Shown here piece after piece: positions 18,111-27,160 of a stretch of 64,000 bases of DNA; position 1 is the first letter of the stretch; each line of letters opens with the position of its first letter. The position numbers and the translations under genes are program-made. Below the pieces are notes generated by a model. That model was not told the origin of the DNA. It saw nothing but the letters and a program-made list of their open reading frames with translations, and did not search any database. This DNA comes from Arthrobacter sp. Soil736 (GTDB taxonomy: Bacteria > Actinomycetota > Actinomycetes > Actinomycetales > Micrococcaceae): NCBI RefSeq assembly GCF_001428005.1, contig NZ_LMSB01000056.1, positions 8,494 through 72,493 on the forward strand, given 5' to 3'.

Positions 18111-19111
18111 GTGTCTCACCGTAACGCTTTTTTGGCCTTTTCGGGGCGTCTGCAGCTGGCCCGGTGCGTTGTGGTTGGCGGGTGGCCGTTGCGCCGGGCC
18201 TCTGAACGGTTCAGCGTCTCTGTACCGACGGCTGCGCGCTGGTCGCGGCGGTATCGGGAATCGGGCGAAGCGGGGCTGGAGGACCGCACAAGGAGGCCGG
18301 CGACGTGCCCGCACCGGAGCCCAGTGCGGACAGAACGGTGGGGTCTGCGCGTGAGCAGGCGATGGGGGCCGGCCCGAATCGCTTACCACCTGCATCTGAA
18401 CATCTCCACGGTCCACTGGATCCTGACCCGCTACCTGTGCCCGCCGCTGCGGTTCCCGGACCCGGCTACCGGGACCAGAATCCGCGGCCGGGACCGGGCC
18501 CGCCGGTATGAATACGCCTGGCCCGGAGAAATGGTCCACGTCGATGTCAAGAAACTCGGGCGAATCCCCAACGGAGGCGGTCACCGGGTCCAGGGACGGG
18601 TGCTGGGTAAAGCGAACTCCCGCTCCAGGAACCTGGCCGAAGGCCGCCGCACGGACCGAGGGCAGATCAGGGGCTACTCCTTCATCCACCACGCCGTCGA
18701 CGATCATTCCCGGTACGTCTACTCCGAGATCCTGCCGGATGAAACCAAAGAGACCGCCGCGGCATTCATGCGCAACGCCATCACCGCTTTCGCCGCCCAC
18801 GGAGTTGAAATCCGCAGGGTTTTGACCGACAACGGAGCATGCTACCGTTCCCGGGCATTCGCCGCGTTCCTGGCCGAAGTCGGCATCAGCCACAAACGCA
18901 CCAGACCCTACCGGCCTCAGACCAACCGCAAGGTCGAACGCTTCAACCGCATCCTCCTGGAGGAATGGGCCTACCCGCCCCTACACCTCAGAGACCGAAC
19001 GCCAGGCCTGTTACCTGGACTTCATCGACAACTACAATCACCACAGGCCCCACATTCAAAGGCGCCTCACCCATCAGCCGCGTCACCAACCAATCGGGTC
19101 AGTACAGCTAA
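18111..19111 (+). pseudogene. IS481-family transposase, frameshifted at the 3' end
   Basis: A GTG start with AGGAGG upstream gives SHRNAFLAFSGRLQLARCVV, a helix-turn-helix region, then the rve domain with HVDVKKLGRIPNGGGH, HHAVDDHSRYVYSEI, VLTDNGACYRS and YRPQTNRKVERFNR (the DDE residues). After LLEEWAY the frame shifts twice: the expected YTSETERQACYLDFIDNYNH is in a second frame and SPISRVTNQSGQYS in a third. The usual PQTNGKVERF appears as PQTNRKVERF. The element is probably dead. No clear terminal inverted repeats were found. Confidence 0.85.
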
Positions 19112-19252
19112 ATGCCCTTCACCAGCTGCACAGGACAGCGACGAAAGCGATTGATTGCGGTCCGCGGCGCAAGTCCTTGAATGACCGCGGCCGCAGTTCA
19201 GATCTCGACGGCGGGTCTCTTCTACGACGTCGATTTCTTCGCGGCTGGCGAA

Positions 19253-20836
19253 TCAAATGTCTATGAGCAAGTAACCCGGATTCTCGATGGCGTCAGCAAC
19301 GTAGCGAAGGAATCCGCCCGCCGTTCCTCCATCGCAGACGCGGTGGTCGAACGTCAGGGTTAGCTCGGTGACCTTGCGTACTGCGAGTCCGCCGTTCACT
19401 ACCCAGGGCTTGTCGATGATCCGGCCCACGCCCAGGATCGCCACTTCGGGGTAGTTGATGATCGCTGCGGAACCGTCGACGCCGAACACGCCGTAGTTGT
19501 TCAGCGTGAAGGTGCCGCCGCCCAGTTCCGCGGGGGTCGCCTTGCCGTCTCGCGCGAGGGCAGTTAGCCGGCGTATCTCCGTATCCAGTTCGCGGGCGCT
19601 GAGTTTTTCCGCGTTGCGGACGGACGGGACCACGAGGCCGCGGTCCGTCTGCGCGGCGAACCCAAGGTTGACGCCGTCAAAAGCCACGATCTCTTGCTGT
19701 TCGCCTCCCGCGGTGTCCTCGGTGGTGATGATCCGTGTGTTCAGCTCTGGATACTTCCTTAACCCAGCCGTGACAAAACGCGCGATGAACGCCAACAGGC
19801 CTGGCGTGCCGTGGGGGTCGGCTTTCTTAAGTCCAGCACGGAGCTCCACCAGGGCAGTCGCGTCAACGTCTACCCATACCGTAGCTTCCGGAATTTCGGC
19901 GCGGCTTCGCGCCATGTTGGTGGCGACGGCCTTGCGGACGCCGCGGACAGGCGTGCGGCTGGCGATACCGAGGCCGGTGCGAGGGTCGACGGGGCGAGCG
20001 CGGGTTTCGACAGGCTCAACCAGCGGACTTGGCTCAGCCAACGGACGCGGCCTGGTTCCGACGCGCTCAACCTGCGACCGCGGCGGGGTTTCGACAGGCT
20101 CAACCAGCGCGGAGCCGGCTGGCTGAACAAGCGGCTTGATTGCTGCTTCGACGTCGCGGCGCATGATCAGCCCGCTGTCCCCTGAGCCCTGGAGGTGCCC
20201 GAGGTCGACGCCATGCTCCTTGGCCATGCGACGCACAAGCGGTGAGATCACCGCGCCTAGCTTGCCCGGGACGCGAGTGCGCAGGAGAAGGAGATCGTCT
20301 GCGGAGGTGGTGAGTTTGGGTTCCGAGCCCTTGGCCTCGACAAGCTCGACCGGCAGAGTGCGAGTTTCGACAGGCTCGGTTTCGACATGCTCAACCAGCG
20401 ATGTTGCGCGCCGGGGGCGGGTTCGGCGGACGGTTGCCGTCCCTCCGGGGGTTCCGTAGCCGATCAGGACGTTGCCGGAGCCGGCCTTTTCTTCTTCGCG
20501 GTAGGTTTGGGCGGCGGTCTCGACAGGCTCGACCGGCGGGGTGCTGGTTTCGACAGGCTCGGTTTCGACGCCTTGGGTCTCGACAAGCTCGACCAGCGGC
20601 GTCACCGAGATCAGGGGCTTGCCGACGTCCAGGGTCTGGCCGGGCTGGCCATGCAGCACGGCGACCGTGCCCGCGTACGGGGACGGGACTTCCACCATGG
20701 ATTTGGCCGTCTCCACTTCGGCGATGGGCTGGTCCACGCGGATTTCATCGCCCACGGCAACGAGCCAGTTGACGAGCTCGGCTTCGGTGAGGCCTTCGCC
20801 CAGGTCCGGCAGCAGGAACACTTTCGTTTCGCTCAT
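19253..20836 (-). CDS. Dihydrolipoamide acyltransferase E2 of a 2-oxo-acid dehydrogenase complex
   Basis: A 527-residue protein. Lipoyl domain at 1-78 with the lipoylated Lys in ETAKSMVEV (Lys45). Peripheral-subunit-binding domain at about 192-233 (VISPLVRRMAKEHGVDL). Catalytic domain from about 296, ending with the active-site DHRVCDGGTAGGF. The linkers are unusual: residues 80-107, 146-167 and 243-277 are built of (L/P)VE(P/L/H)VET peptides encoded by a DNA repeat. It is the third gene after E1alpha and E1beta, 4 bp from E1beta. The complex oxidises branched-chain 2-oxo acids or pyruvate; the Lrp regulator next door favours the branched-chain type (inference). Confidence 0.93.
   Translation of the reverse strand: MSETKVFLLPDLGEGLTEAELVNWLVAVGDEIRVDQPIAEVETAKSMVEVPSPYAGTVAVLHGQPGQTLDVGKPLISVTPLVELVETQGVETEPVETSTPPVEPVETAAQTYREEEKAGSGNVLIGYGTPGGTATVRRTRPRRATSLVEHVETEPVETRTLPVELVEAKGSEPKLTTSADDLLLLRTRVPGKLGAVISPLVRRMAKEHGVDLGHLQGSGDSGLIMRRDVEAAIKPLVQPAGSALVEPVETPPRSQVERVGTRPRPLAEPSPLVEPVETRARPVDPRTGLGIASRTPVRGVRKAVATNMARSRAEIPEATVWVDVDATALVELRAGLKKADPHGTPGLLAFIARFVTAGLRKYPELNTRIITTEDTAGGEQQEIVAFDGVNLGFAAQTDRGLVVPSVRNAEKLSARELDTEIRRLTALARDGKATPAELGGGTFTLNNYGVFGVDGSAAIINYPEVAILGVGRIIDKPWVVNGGLAVRKVTELTLTFDHRVCDGGTAGGFLRYVADAIENPGYLLIDI
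20004..20110. repeat. GTTTCGACAGGCTCAACC repeat cluster inside the E2 gene (first)
   Basis: Two clear units (20004-20026, 20088-20110) and a degenerate one (20054-20076) of a 23-bp sequence starting GTTTCGACAGGCTCAACC and ending AGCGG. In the E2 frame they encode LVEPVET twice and QVERVGT. Confidence 0.8.
20335..20599. repeat. GTTTCGACAGGCTC repeat clusters inside the E2 gene (second and third)
   Basis: Units at 20335-20356, 20364-20400 (a double unit), 20517-20539, 20546-20571 and 20576-20599, varying as tcgacaagctcgac and tcgacatgctcaac. They encode the E2 linkers at residues 80-107 and 146-167. Confidence 0.8.
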
Positions 20837-20840
20837 CTGA

Positions 20841-21944
20841 TCAGTCTTCCCACTGGAGGTCGTCTACGGCGTCCAGGATGCGGTCCACGCCGGGCAGGTA
20901 GTAGTGCTCGAGCTTCGGTGCCGGGTACGGGACGTCGAAGCCCGTGACGCGGCGGATGGGCGCAGCCAGGTAGTGGAAGCAGCGTTCCTGAACCCGCGCC
21001 ACTATCTCGGAGGACACGGACGCAAATCCGTGCGCCTCGGCGATCACCACGGCGCGGCCGGTCTTTCGGACGGACGCGCACACAGTTTCGTCGTCAAAGG
21101 GCACGATCGACCGGACATCGATGACTTCCAAGGAGCGCCCTTCTTCGGCCGCAGCGGCCGCCGCGGCGAGCGCCGTCGGGACAGACGGCCCGTAGGCGAT
21201 TAGCGTGGCGTCGGTGCCGGGGCGGGCGACGGCGGCGCGGCCTTCAGTGGAAGTCCCGGATTTGGCGTTCGCGGCGTGCTGGTCGCGGAGGGCTTCGAGG
21301 TCCACCATGTCCTTGGACCAGTAGAGCTTCTTGGGTTCCATGAACATGACGGGATCATCCGAGTCGATGGCCTCGCGGAGCATCCGGTATGCGTCGGCCA
21401 CGGTGGCCGGGGCGTAGACCTTCAGGCCCGCGGTGTGGGCGTAGTAGGACTCGGAGGAATCGCAGTGGTGCTCCACTCCCCCGATGCCGCCGGCGTAGGG
21501 AACGCGAATGACCATGGGCAGCTTGAGGGCGCCCTTGGTGCGGTTGTGCATCTTGGCCACGTGGCTGACGATCTGCTGGAAGGCCGGGTAGGCGAAGGCG
21601 TCGAACTGCATCTCGATGACCGGGCGCATGCCGTTCATGGCCATGCCGACGGCCATCCCTACGATGCCGGACTCGGCCAGCGGCGTGTCGAAGCAGCGCT
21701 GCTCGCCGAAGGTCTTGGTCAGTCCGTCGGTGATGCGGAAGACGCCGCCCAGCATGCCGACGTCCTCGCCGAAGACCAGGACGGATTTGTCGGCGTGCAT
21801 GGCGTCGGCCATGGCGGTGTTCAGGGCCTTGGCCATGGTGACGGGCTGCGGTCCGGTCGCTTCCGCGGCGGCCGCGGCCGTGGCGGCTGCCCGGGCTGTG
21901 GCGGAACTGACGTTGCCGTTGACTGCTGACGTGGCGGTGCTCAT
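20841..21944 (-). CDS. 2-oxo-acid dehydrogenase E1 component, beta subunit
   Basis: A 367-residue protein with an Ala-rich N-terminal extension of about 35 residues, then VTMAKALNTAMADAMHADKS, VLVFGEDVG and, further on, GMRPVIEMQFDAFAYPAFQQ, all typical of E1beta. The C-terminal domain holds RAVVIAEAHGFASVSSEI. It pairs with E1alpha to bind thiamine diphosphate at the interface. Its ATG overlaps the E1alpha stop (ATGA, 21941-21944), indicating coupled translation. The frame runs further upstream but that stretch is the shadow of E1alpha. Confidence 0.93.
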   Translation of the reverse strand: MSTATSAVNGNVSSATARAAATAAAAAEATGPQPVTMAKALNTAMADAMHADKSVLVFGEDVGMLGGVFRITDGLTKTFGEQRCFDTPLAESGIVGMAVGMAMNGMRPVIEMQFDAFAYPAFQQIVSHVAKMHNRTKGALKLPMVIRVPYAGGIGGVEHHCDSSESYYAHTAGLKVYAPATVADAYRMLREAIDSDDPVMFMEPKKLYWSKDMVDLEALRDQHAANAKSGTSTEGRAAVARPGTDATLIAYGPSVPTALAAAAAAAEEGRSLEVIDVRSIVPFDDETVCASVRKTGRAVVIAEAHGFASVSSEIVARVQERCFHYLAAPIRRVTGFDVPYPAPKLEHYYLPGVDRILDAVDDLQWED

Positions 21945-23203
21945 TTTGCGGACTCCGGGTTGGTTGAAGCGCCGGCGCTGGCGTCGCGGGCCAGTTCGTC
22001 GGCCAGCAGGGCGGACTGTTCCTTGAGCTGCGGGGTGGGGGTGGAGAAGACATACCGGAAGAGATCCTGCGGGTCCACCGGGACGTCCTCGTTGAGGCCG
22101 TTGCGCAGCTGCGTGGCAACTGCTTCCGCCTTCTCCGCGATCCGGGACTCGCCGTCGCCGTCCAGCAGCCCCTTGTCCGTCAGGTAGGTCCTCATCCGCG
22201 TCAGCGGATCCCGGGCCACCCATTGGGCCACTTCGCTGTCCTGGCGGTAGCGGGTGGCGTCGTCCGCGTTGGTGTGCGCCTGCATGCGGTAGGTGTGGGC
22301 CTCGACCAGGAGCGGGCCGGAGCCCTCGCGGGCGAGCTTGACGGCGCGGTCCAGCACGGCGAGAAGCGCGACGACGTCGTTGCCGTCCACGCGTTCGCCG
22401 GCCATGCCGTATCCCACAGCCTTGTGGGCGAGCGACGGCGCCACGGACTGGTGGGCCAGCGGCACCGAGATGGCGTACTGGTTGTTCTGCACGAAGAAGA
22501 CGACGGGCAGGTGGAAGACGGCGGCGAAGTTCAGGGCCTCGTGGAAGTCGCCTTCGCTGGTGGCGCCGTCGCCGCACATGGCCAGGACGACGGTGTCCTC
22601 GCCGCGCAGCTTGGCGGCGTGGGCGACGCCGACGGCGTGGAGCAGCTGGGTGGTGAGCGGCGTGCACTGGATGCCGACCTTGTGTTTGGCTGGGTCATAG
22701 CCGCTGTGCCAGTCGCCGCGGAAGAGGGTCATGGTCTGCACCGGGTCAACGCCGCGGGTCATGACGGCCACGGAGTCCCGGTAGGTGGGGAACAGCCAAT
22801 CGCCCTCCGAAAGGCAGAGGGCCGCCGCGACCTGGCAGGCCTCCTGGCCGTGGCTGGAGGGGTAGACGGCCATGCGGCCCTGCCGAACCAGGGCGGAATT
22901 CTGGTCATTGACACGCCGGCCGACGACCAGCTGCTCGTAGGCGGCGAGCAGTTCCTCGTCGCCGGGCACCGGGTACTCGTGTCCTGGCTCGGCACCCTGT
23001 TCGGAGTGCGGCTTCAGGTTGCCGTCCTGGTCCACCATCTGGATCTGGTGGCGGGCGGGCAGCATGTAGTCCTCAGCCGTTATGCCGAATTTGCGCACCG
23101 CCTCGGCAACGGGGCCTTCGGTGCGGGGCTCCTCGATGGGGTCCGGCGACTGCCGGCCCTGCGCCGTCTGACCGGGCGCAGCGTGGTCCGCGGAGATCGT
23201 CAT
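21941..23203 (-). CDS. 2-oxo-acid dehydrogenase E1 component, alpha subunit
   Basis: A 420-residue protein with the thiamine diphosphate/Mg motif GDGATSEGDFHEALNFA followed by VVFFVQNNQYAISVP, and the upstream YPSSHGQEACQVA. These are diagnostic for the alpha subunit of pyruvate or branched-chain 2-oxo-acid dehydrogenase. First gene of the E1alpha-E1beta-E2 operon; no E3 is present, so lipoamide dehydrogenase must come from elsewhere. GAAGGACGG precedes the ATG. The promoter lies in the 160 bp shared with the divergent Lrp-type regulator. Confidence 0.93.
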   Translation of the reverse strand: MTISADHAAPGQTAQGRQSPDPIEEPRTEGPVAEAVRKFGITAEDYMLPARHQIQMVDQDGNLKPHSEQGAEPGHEYPVPGDEELLAAYEQLVVGRRVNDQNSALVRQGRMAVYPSSHGQEACQVAAALCLSEGDWLFPTYRDSVAVMTRGVDPVQTMTLFRGDWHSGYDPAKHKVGIQCTPLTTQLLHAVGVAHAAKLRGEDTVVLAMCGDGATSEGDFHEALNFAAVFHLPVVFFVQNNQYAISVPLAHQSVAPSLAHKAVGYGMAGERVDGNDVVALLAVLDRAVKLAREGSGPLLVEAHTYRMQAHTNADDATRYRQDSEVAQWVARDPLTRMRTYLTDKGLLDGDGESRIAEKAEAVATQLRNGLNEDVPVDPQDLFRYVFSTPTPQLKEQSALLADELARDASAGASTNPESAK

Positions 23204-23362
23204 TGGTCCGTCCTTCTGTAGCCACTATTCACTTTAAGTATGGTCCCGGACGATGTTTCGTATCCAGCCCCGCTGCGAATCGTGGAGAAGTACGGCAGGT
23301 TCCCCTATTCTGAAAGACAAATCGTAACTATGAGCTGGATTACCGACAGGGGTTGTAGACAA

Positions 23363-23827
23363 ATGGCTGGAGCGGAGCCTGAGCAGGTGGCGGTGCCGCT
23401 GGACGACGTGGACCGCAACATCATCGCCGAGCTGACACGGGACGGGCGGATGTCCGTGACGCAGGTGGCCGAGAACGTCCACATCTCGCGCGCGCATGCC
23501 TACACGCGGATCGCCCGGCTGACCGGCGAGGGCGTGCTGACCAAGTTCACCGCCCTCGTGGACCCGATTAAGGCAGGGCTGAAATCATCCGCCTACGTGA
23601 CGCTGAAGGTGCGGCAGCATTCCTGGCGCGAGCTCCGGGAACTGCTGCGGGCGATCCCCGAAGTGCACCACATTGCGCTGGTAGGCGGGGATTTCGACGT
23701 CATCCTGCTGGTGCGGGCAGTGGATAACGTGGACCTGCGGAGGGTGATTTTTGATCAGCTGCAGTCCATGCCTGGAGTGCTGGACACGCAGACGTTTTTG
23801 GTTTTTGAGGATGTGGATACGCGGTAG
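23363..23827 (+). CDS. Lrp/AsnC family transcriptional regulator
   Basis: A 154-residue protein with an N-terminal winged helix-turn-helix (LDDVDRNIIAELTRDGRMSV, then VAENVHISRAHAYTRIARL) and a C-terminal RAM ligand domain (VHHIALVGGDFDVILLVRAV). The start at 23363 is chosen because AGGGG lies upstream and the family begins there; the open frame extends back to 23240. Divergent from the E1-E2 operon, so it likely controls it in response to an amino acid or oxo acid, like BkdR-type regulators (inference). Confidence 0.9.
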   Translation: MAGAEPEQVAVPLDDVDRNIIAELTRDGRMSVTQVAENVHISRAHAYTRIARLTGEGVLTKFTALVDPIKAGLKSSAYVTLKVRQHSWRELRELLRAIPEVHHIALVGGDFDVILLVRAVDNVDLRRVIFDQLQSMPGVLDTQTFLVFEDVDTR

Positions 23828-24083
23828 CTGTCATCTCCAGCTGCCACCCTAGTGATCAACACAACGCTTCGGAGACCACGAACCTTCAGCGATGGTCCTT
23901 CCTTTGTGTCCTAGCGAACAAAAGACAATACGGCACGTCCCAATGTAGATCACGTTTCTCTGCAACTTCACGGTTAATTCTCTGAAGATCCCTCCGGGTA
24001 GAATCGTCTCGGCGGCTCACACCTTGCTGCCCTGTTGGCATGCTCTAATGAGCAGCCTCCAGCCATCGACAGGGGGACTGGCC

Positions 24084-25589
24084 TTGGACTTACGCGACAC
24101 GATTCGCATACTTCGCCGGAATTGGATCTTAATAGCCGCCGTAAGTTTGGTGGGCCTCCTTCTCGGTGGTGCATTTTCAATGTTGACTAAGCCGACTTAC
24201 ACGGCGGAAACCCAACTCTTTGTGGCAATTCAGGGATCGGGCTCCATACAAGAGCTCCAGCAGGGCAACAATTTTGGACAGGCTCGGGTCCAGTCGTATG
24301 TGAAGACGATCGGCACGCCTGTCGTACTGCAGCCGGCAATCGATTCATTGGGTCTAGACGTCACGGCCGACGAACTCGCCGGTCAGGTGAAGGCCACCAC
24401 GGACGTGGACACTGTCTTGATCTCGATCGCCGTGTCCGATCACTCGCCGGTTCAGGCGGCCGCCATCGCTCAAGCAGTCGCAGATAGCTTGATTAAGGCC
24501 GTGGATTCGCTTGAGAAGCCGAAGACTGGCGGCGCCTCTCCGGTGAGCTTGTCGATTATCAAACCGGCCACGGCCCCGCTGACCCCGTCAGCACCCAACA
24601 CTCGCCTCAATCTTTTGTTGGGTCTGATAGCAGGCCTCGGTTTGGGCATCGGTAGTGCGCTATTACGAGGAACGCTCGACAACAGAATTCGGGGCGAAGC
24701 TGACCTGAGGCGTGTGACGGACGCGCCTTTGCTCGGTGGTGTCTCCTTTGAACCGGATGCGATGAAGAAGCCGCTTCTCACGCAGGCCCCTCCCCAGAGC
24801 CCGCGTGCAGAGGCCTTCCGCCGGCTCAGAACAAACCTGCAGTTTGCAAACGTTTCCGGGCAAGCAAGGACTGTTCTAGTAACGTCTTCCCTCCCAGGCG
24901 AAGGGAAAACAACGACCGCAACAAACCTTGCAATCGCGCTTGCGCAGGCCGGCCAGGCAGTGTGCCTCATTGATGCTGACCTCCGCCGCCCGATGGTGAG
25001 TGACTACCTCGGTCTGGAGAGGAACGCCGGGCTCACCACGGCGTTGCTTGGCGCGGCCGACGTAAACGATCTCCTGCAACCCTGGGGAGAAGACAACTTG
25101 TTCGTTCTGACGTCAGGTCAGGTTCCGCCGAATCCAAGCGAACTGCTTGGATCGGACGAAATGAAGCACTTGATAACGCGGCTGGAACACGCTTTTGACA
25201 CCGTCGTGGTGGACGCGCCGCCTCTTCTTCCAGTAACGGACGCGGCGGTCCTATCCCAGCACGTCGGCGGTGTCGTTCTCGTCGTCGGATCTCAAAAGCT
25301 CAAGCGGCAGGATCTGGAGAAGTCGTTGGAGGCACTCGAGTTGGTCGAAGCCAACCTGCTTGGGGTCGTACTAAACAAGCTCCCGATCAAGGGTCAGGAT
25401 GCCTACAGTTACAGCTACCACAGCCACGATCAGCAGCAGGCGAGCCAGACGCCGAATAAGCTTCGAGCATCGCTCCGGGGTTCCAGGGACAACTCTGCTG
25501 CACAGGGCTCCTCGCCAAGCTCCGATGAGGAGACCAGCAGCGATAGGGCTGCGACTCTCTTTCCTTCATCCCGAATCCACCGCTCATAG
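24084..25589 (+). CDS. Polysaccharide co-polymerase/tyrosine autokinase (Wzz-CpsD fusion type)
   Basis: About 501 residues from a TTG start (24084) with AGGGGGA upstream; an ATG at 24048 is an alternative. The N-terminal Wzz domain has two membrane helices (about 15-37 and 172-192) around an extracytoplasmic loop. The C-terminal BY-kinase-like domain has Walker A SLPGEGKTTTA, Walker A' VCLIDADLRRP and Walker B VVVDAPPLLPV. The tail contains the Tyr cluster YSYSYHS, a weak version of the usual autophosphorylation cluster. It would control chain length and export of the polysaccharide. The partial tyrosine phosphatase at 63.7 kb is a possible partner. Confidence 0.9.
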   Translation: MDLRDTIRILRRNWILIAAVSLVGLLLGGAFSMLTKPTYTAETQLFVAIQGSGSIQELQQGNNFGQARVQSYVKTIGTPVVLQPAIDSLGLDVTADELAGQVKATTDVDTVLISIAVSDHSPVQAAAIAQAVADSLIKAVDSLEKPKTGGASPVSLSIIKPATAPLTPSAPNTRLNLLLGLIAGLGLGIGSALLRGTLDNRIRGEADLRRVTDAPLLGGVSFEPDAMKKPLLTQAPPQSPRAEAFRRLRTNLQFANVSGQARTVLVTSSLPGEGKTTTATNLAIALAQAGQAVCLIDADLRRPMVSDYLGLERNAGLTTALLGAADVNDLLQPWGEDNLFVLTSGQVPPNPSELLGSDEMKHLITRLEHAFDTVVVDAPPLLPVTDAAVLSQHVGGVVLVVGSQKLKRQDLEKSLEALELVEANLLGVVLNKLPIKGQDAYSYSYHSHDQQQASQTPNKLRASLRGSRDNSAAQGSSPSSDEETSSDRAATLFPSSRIHRS

Positions 25590-25593
25590 CCGT

Positions 25594-25634
25594 CGTGGGC
25601 CACAGTCCTGTCGCAGACAGGCACGTGGCCCACG
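25594..25634 (+). terminator. Two-tier hairpin after the Wzz/kinase gene
   Basis: Outer stem CGTGGGCCAC/GTGGCCCACG (25594-25603, 25625-25634) encloses an inner CCTGTC/GACAGG stem (25607-25612, 25616-25621). It begins 5 bp after the stop codon. There is no U-run, so it may be an attenuating or mRNA-protecting structure rather than a strict intrinsic terminator. Confidence 0.55.
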
Positions 25635-25735
25635 TTGTGTGGACTCAATGACGCTGCTCAAGTGCCAGTTCTCTTGAATTAACTCAATGGTCCGCCTGAC
25701 TCTGCGGCCCCCGACCGTCTGTGAAAGAGACTTAC

Positions 25736-25804
25736 ATGTCAGAAAAGGGATTTGACAGAGCGTCAAGCTCAACGCGGCTTACCGAGATTTGGGACGGTCA
25801 ATGA
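25736..25804 (+). CDS. Possible 22-residue leader peptide before the flippase gene
   Basis: ATG at 25736 with GAAAGAG upstream; starts MSEKGFDRASSSTRLTEIWD and its TGA overlaps the flippase ATG (ATGA at 25801-25804). Overlap and a ribosome site suggest translational coupling; a chance frame cannot be excluded. Confidence 0.3.
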   Translation: MSEKGFDRASSSTRLTEIWDGQ

Positions 25805-27132
25805 CGGACACAAACGACGTTCAGCCCGCGACGGCCGTCGCCCCGTCGACACAGCGACTCGCCAAGCAAATGGTGCTATCTGCGGTGGCAAACCTGGCTC
25901 CTCCGGCCGCCGGTTTTGCCGTGGCTCCCGTCTTGGCCCAAGCTCTGGGCGCAGAACAACGTGGGATCGTGGCAGCCGCGACGGCACCTCTGCTTCTGAT
26001 GACGACCTTGGCGATGTTCGGCATTCCAGAAGCAGTTACCTATCTCATAGCCAGGGATCCATCGAACGCACGACAGGCTCTCAAAAAGGGTTTGCTGCTG
26101 CTTGTCGCGGCCGGTCTGGTGGCGACGGGGGCAGTACTCCTGCTGGCCGGACCGCTCTCCGGCAACAATCCGAGGGCCGAAGAGCTCATTCGGATAGCCG
26201 CACTCTTCGTGCTCCCGACAACACTCGTTTCGGGAATCAGAGCCCTGCCGCGGGGGCTGCACGAGTGGCATTACGTCAATCTGGAAAAATACATCACATC
26301 GGCAACCCGCCTGATTTTCCTCTTCGGCGCCTTCTCAATCGGCGCGCTTTCACCTTTAGGAGCTGTGCTTGTCCTCTCGATGGCCCCCGTCATCGGCGGA
26401 TTCGCTTTCCTGCGGCCCCTCCTAAGACTGAGAAGCAAAACGAGTTCGCGGCCTGTGGGTCTAAGGGAAATAACGTCCTTTAGCTTGGTAGTCTGGCTTG
26501 GATCCGTGTCCGGAATCATATTGGGGAAAATTGACCAGGCCATCATGCTGCCCTTATCAGATGCCAGGCAGCTAGGGTACTACGCGGCTGCGGCTTCAGT
26601 TGGTGACGCGGTGCTCGTCATCAACAATGCCGTTCGTGATATCAGTTTTTCCGCTCAATCTTCCGGATCGGATCCGTCTGTCCTGCAACGAAGCGCTCGC
26701 ATATCTTTTCTGGCGGGGTTGGCCATGTCGTCGGTTATTATTCTTCCGATTCACTTTTGGTTTCCGCTATTGTTCGGCCAAGATTTTGCACCGGCCATTC
26801 CGGTCGTCATAATTCTCACTCTGGCAGCGGTCATTGGCATCCCCGGCTCCGTCGCCGGAGCAGGACTGGTCGGCCGAGGCCGGCCCGGAGCCGTGAGCAC
26901 GTCGCTGATTTTAGCGGCCGCCGTAAACGTTCTTGCAGTCATTGCACTAGTCCCTCCTCTCGGTGCCATCGGAGCCGCCGTCGCGACCCTCGCAGGAAAT
27001 GTCATCGCGTCCAACCTGAATATTATTGTTCTGAAGCGAATTTATTCGGTCCCCATGATGGGCTTCTATCTAATTCGTCCCAGTGATTTCCGCGCAATTT
27101 TGCGCCTTATAAAAAGAGTCGGCAAGAAATAG
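25801..27132 (+). CDS. Lipopolysaccharide/oligosaccharide flippase (Wzx-like)
   Basis: A 443-residue membrane protein with 12 or more predicted helices, for example VVIILTLAAVIGIPGSVAGA and ALVPPLGAIGAAVATLAGNV, matching the MOP superfamily polysaccharide exporters (RfbX/Wzx). It would move undecaprenyl-linked repeat units across the membrane. The ATG at 25801 has GGGACGG upstream; a TTG at 25789 also opens the frame. Base composition is lower in G+C than the flanking core genes, as in most sugar-assembly genes that follow. Confidence 0.88.
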   Translation: MTDTNDVQPATAVAPSTQRLAKQMVLSAVANLAPPAAGFAVAPVLAQALGAEQRGIVAAATAPLLLMTTLAMFGIPEAVTYLIARDPSNARQALKKGLLLLVAAGLVATGAVLLLAGPLSGNNPRAEELIRIAALFVLPTTLVSGIRALPRGLHEWHYVNLEKYITSATRLIFLFGAFSIGALSPLGAVLVLSMAPVIGGFAFLRPLLRLRSKTSSRPVGLREITSFSLVVWLGSVSGIILGKIDQAIMLPLSDARQLGYYAAAASVGDAVLVINNAVRDISFSAQSSGSDPSVLQRSARISFLAGLAMSSVIILPIHFWFPLLFGQDFAPAIPVVIILTLAAVIGIPGSVAGAGLVGRGRPGAVSTSLILAAAVNVLAVIALVPPLGAIGAAVATLAGNVIASNLNIIVLKRIYSVPMMGFYLIRPSDFRAILRLIKRVGKK

Positions 27133-27160
27133 TGGGCCTCGAAGGTAAAAGGACATTGAA

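Larger units (their letters stand above)
18052..19111 (+). mobile_element. IS481-type insertion sequence remnant
   Basis: Includes the leader hairpin and the broken transposase. True ends and target duplication could not be assigned by eye. The last 40 bp (19072-19111) recur at 44548-44587 with two mismatches. Confidence 0.6.

Noticed and set aside
17955..18893. 312-codon minus-strand frame
   Set aside because: Antisense to the IS481 transposase, which has clear DDE motifs in the opposite direction.
20004..20599. CRISPR-like array in the E2 gene
   Set aside because: Units are unevenly spaced, vary in sequence, lie in frame inside a conserved enzyme and have no cas genes nearby.
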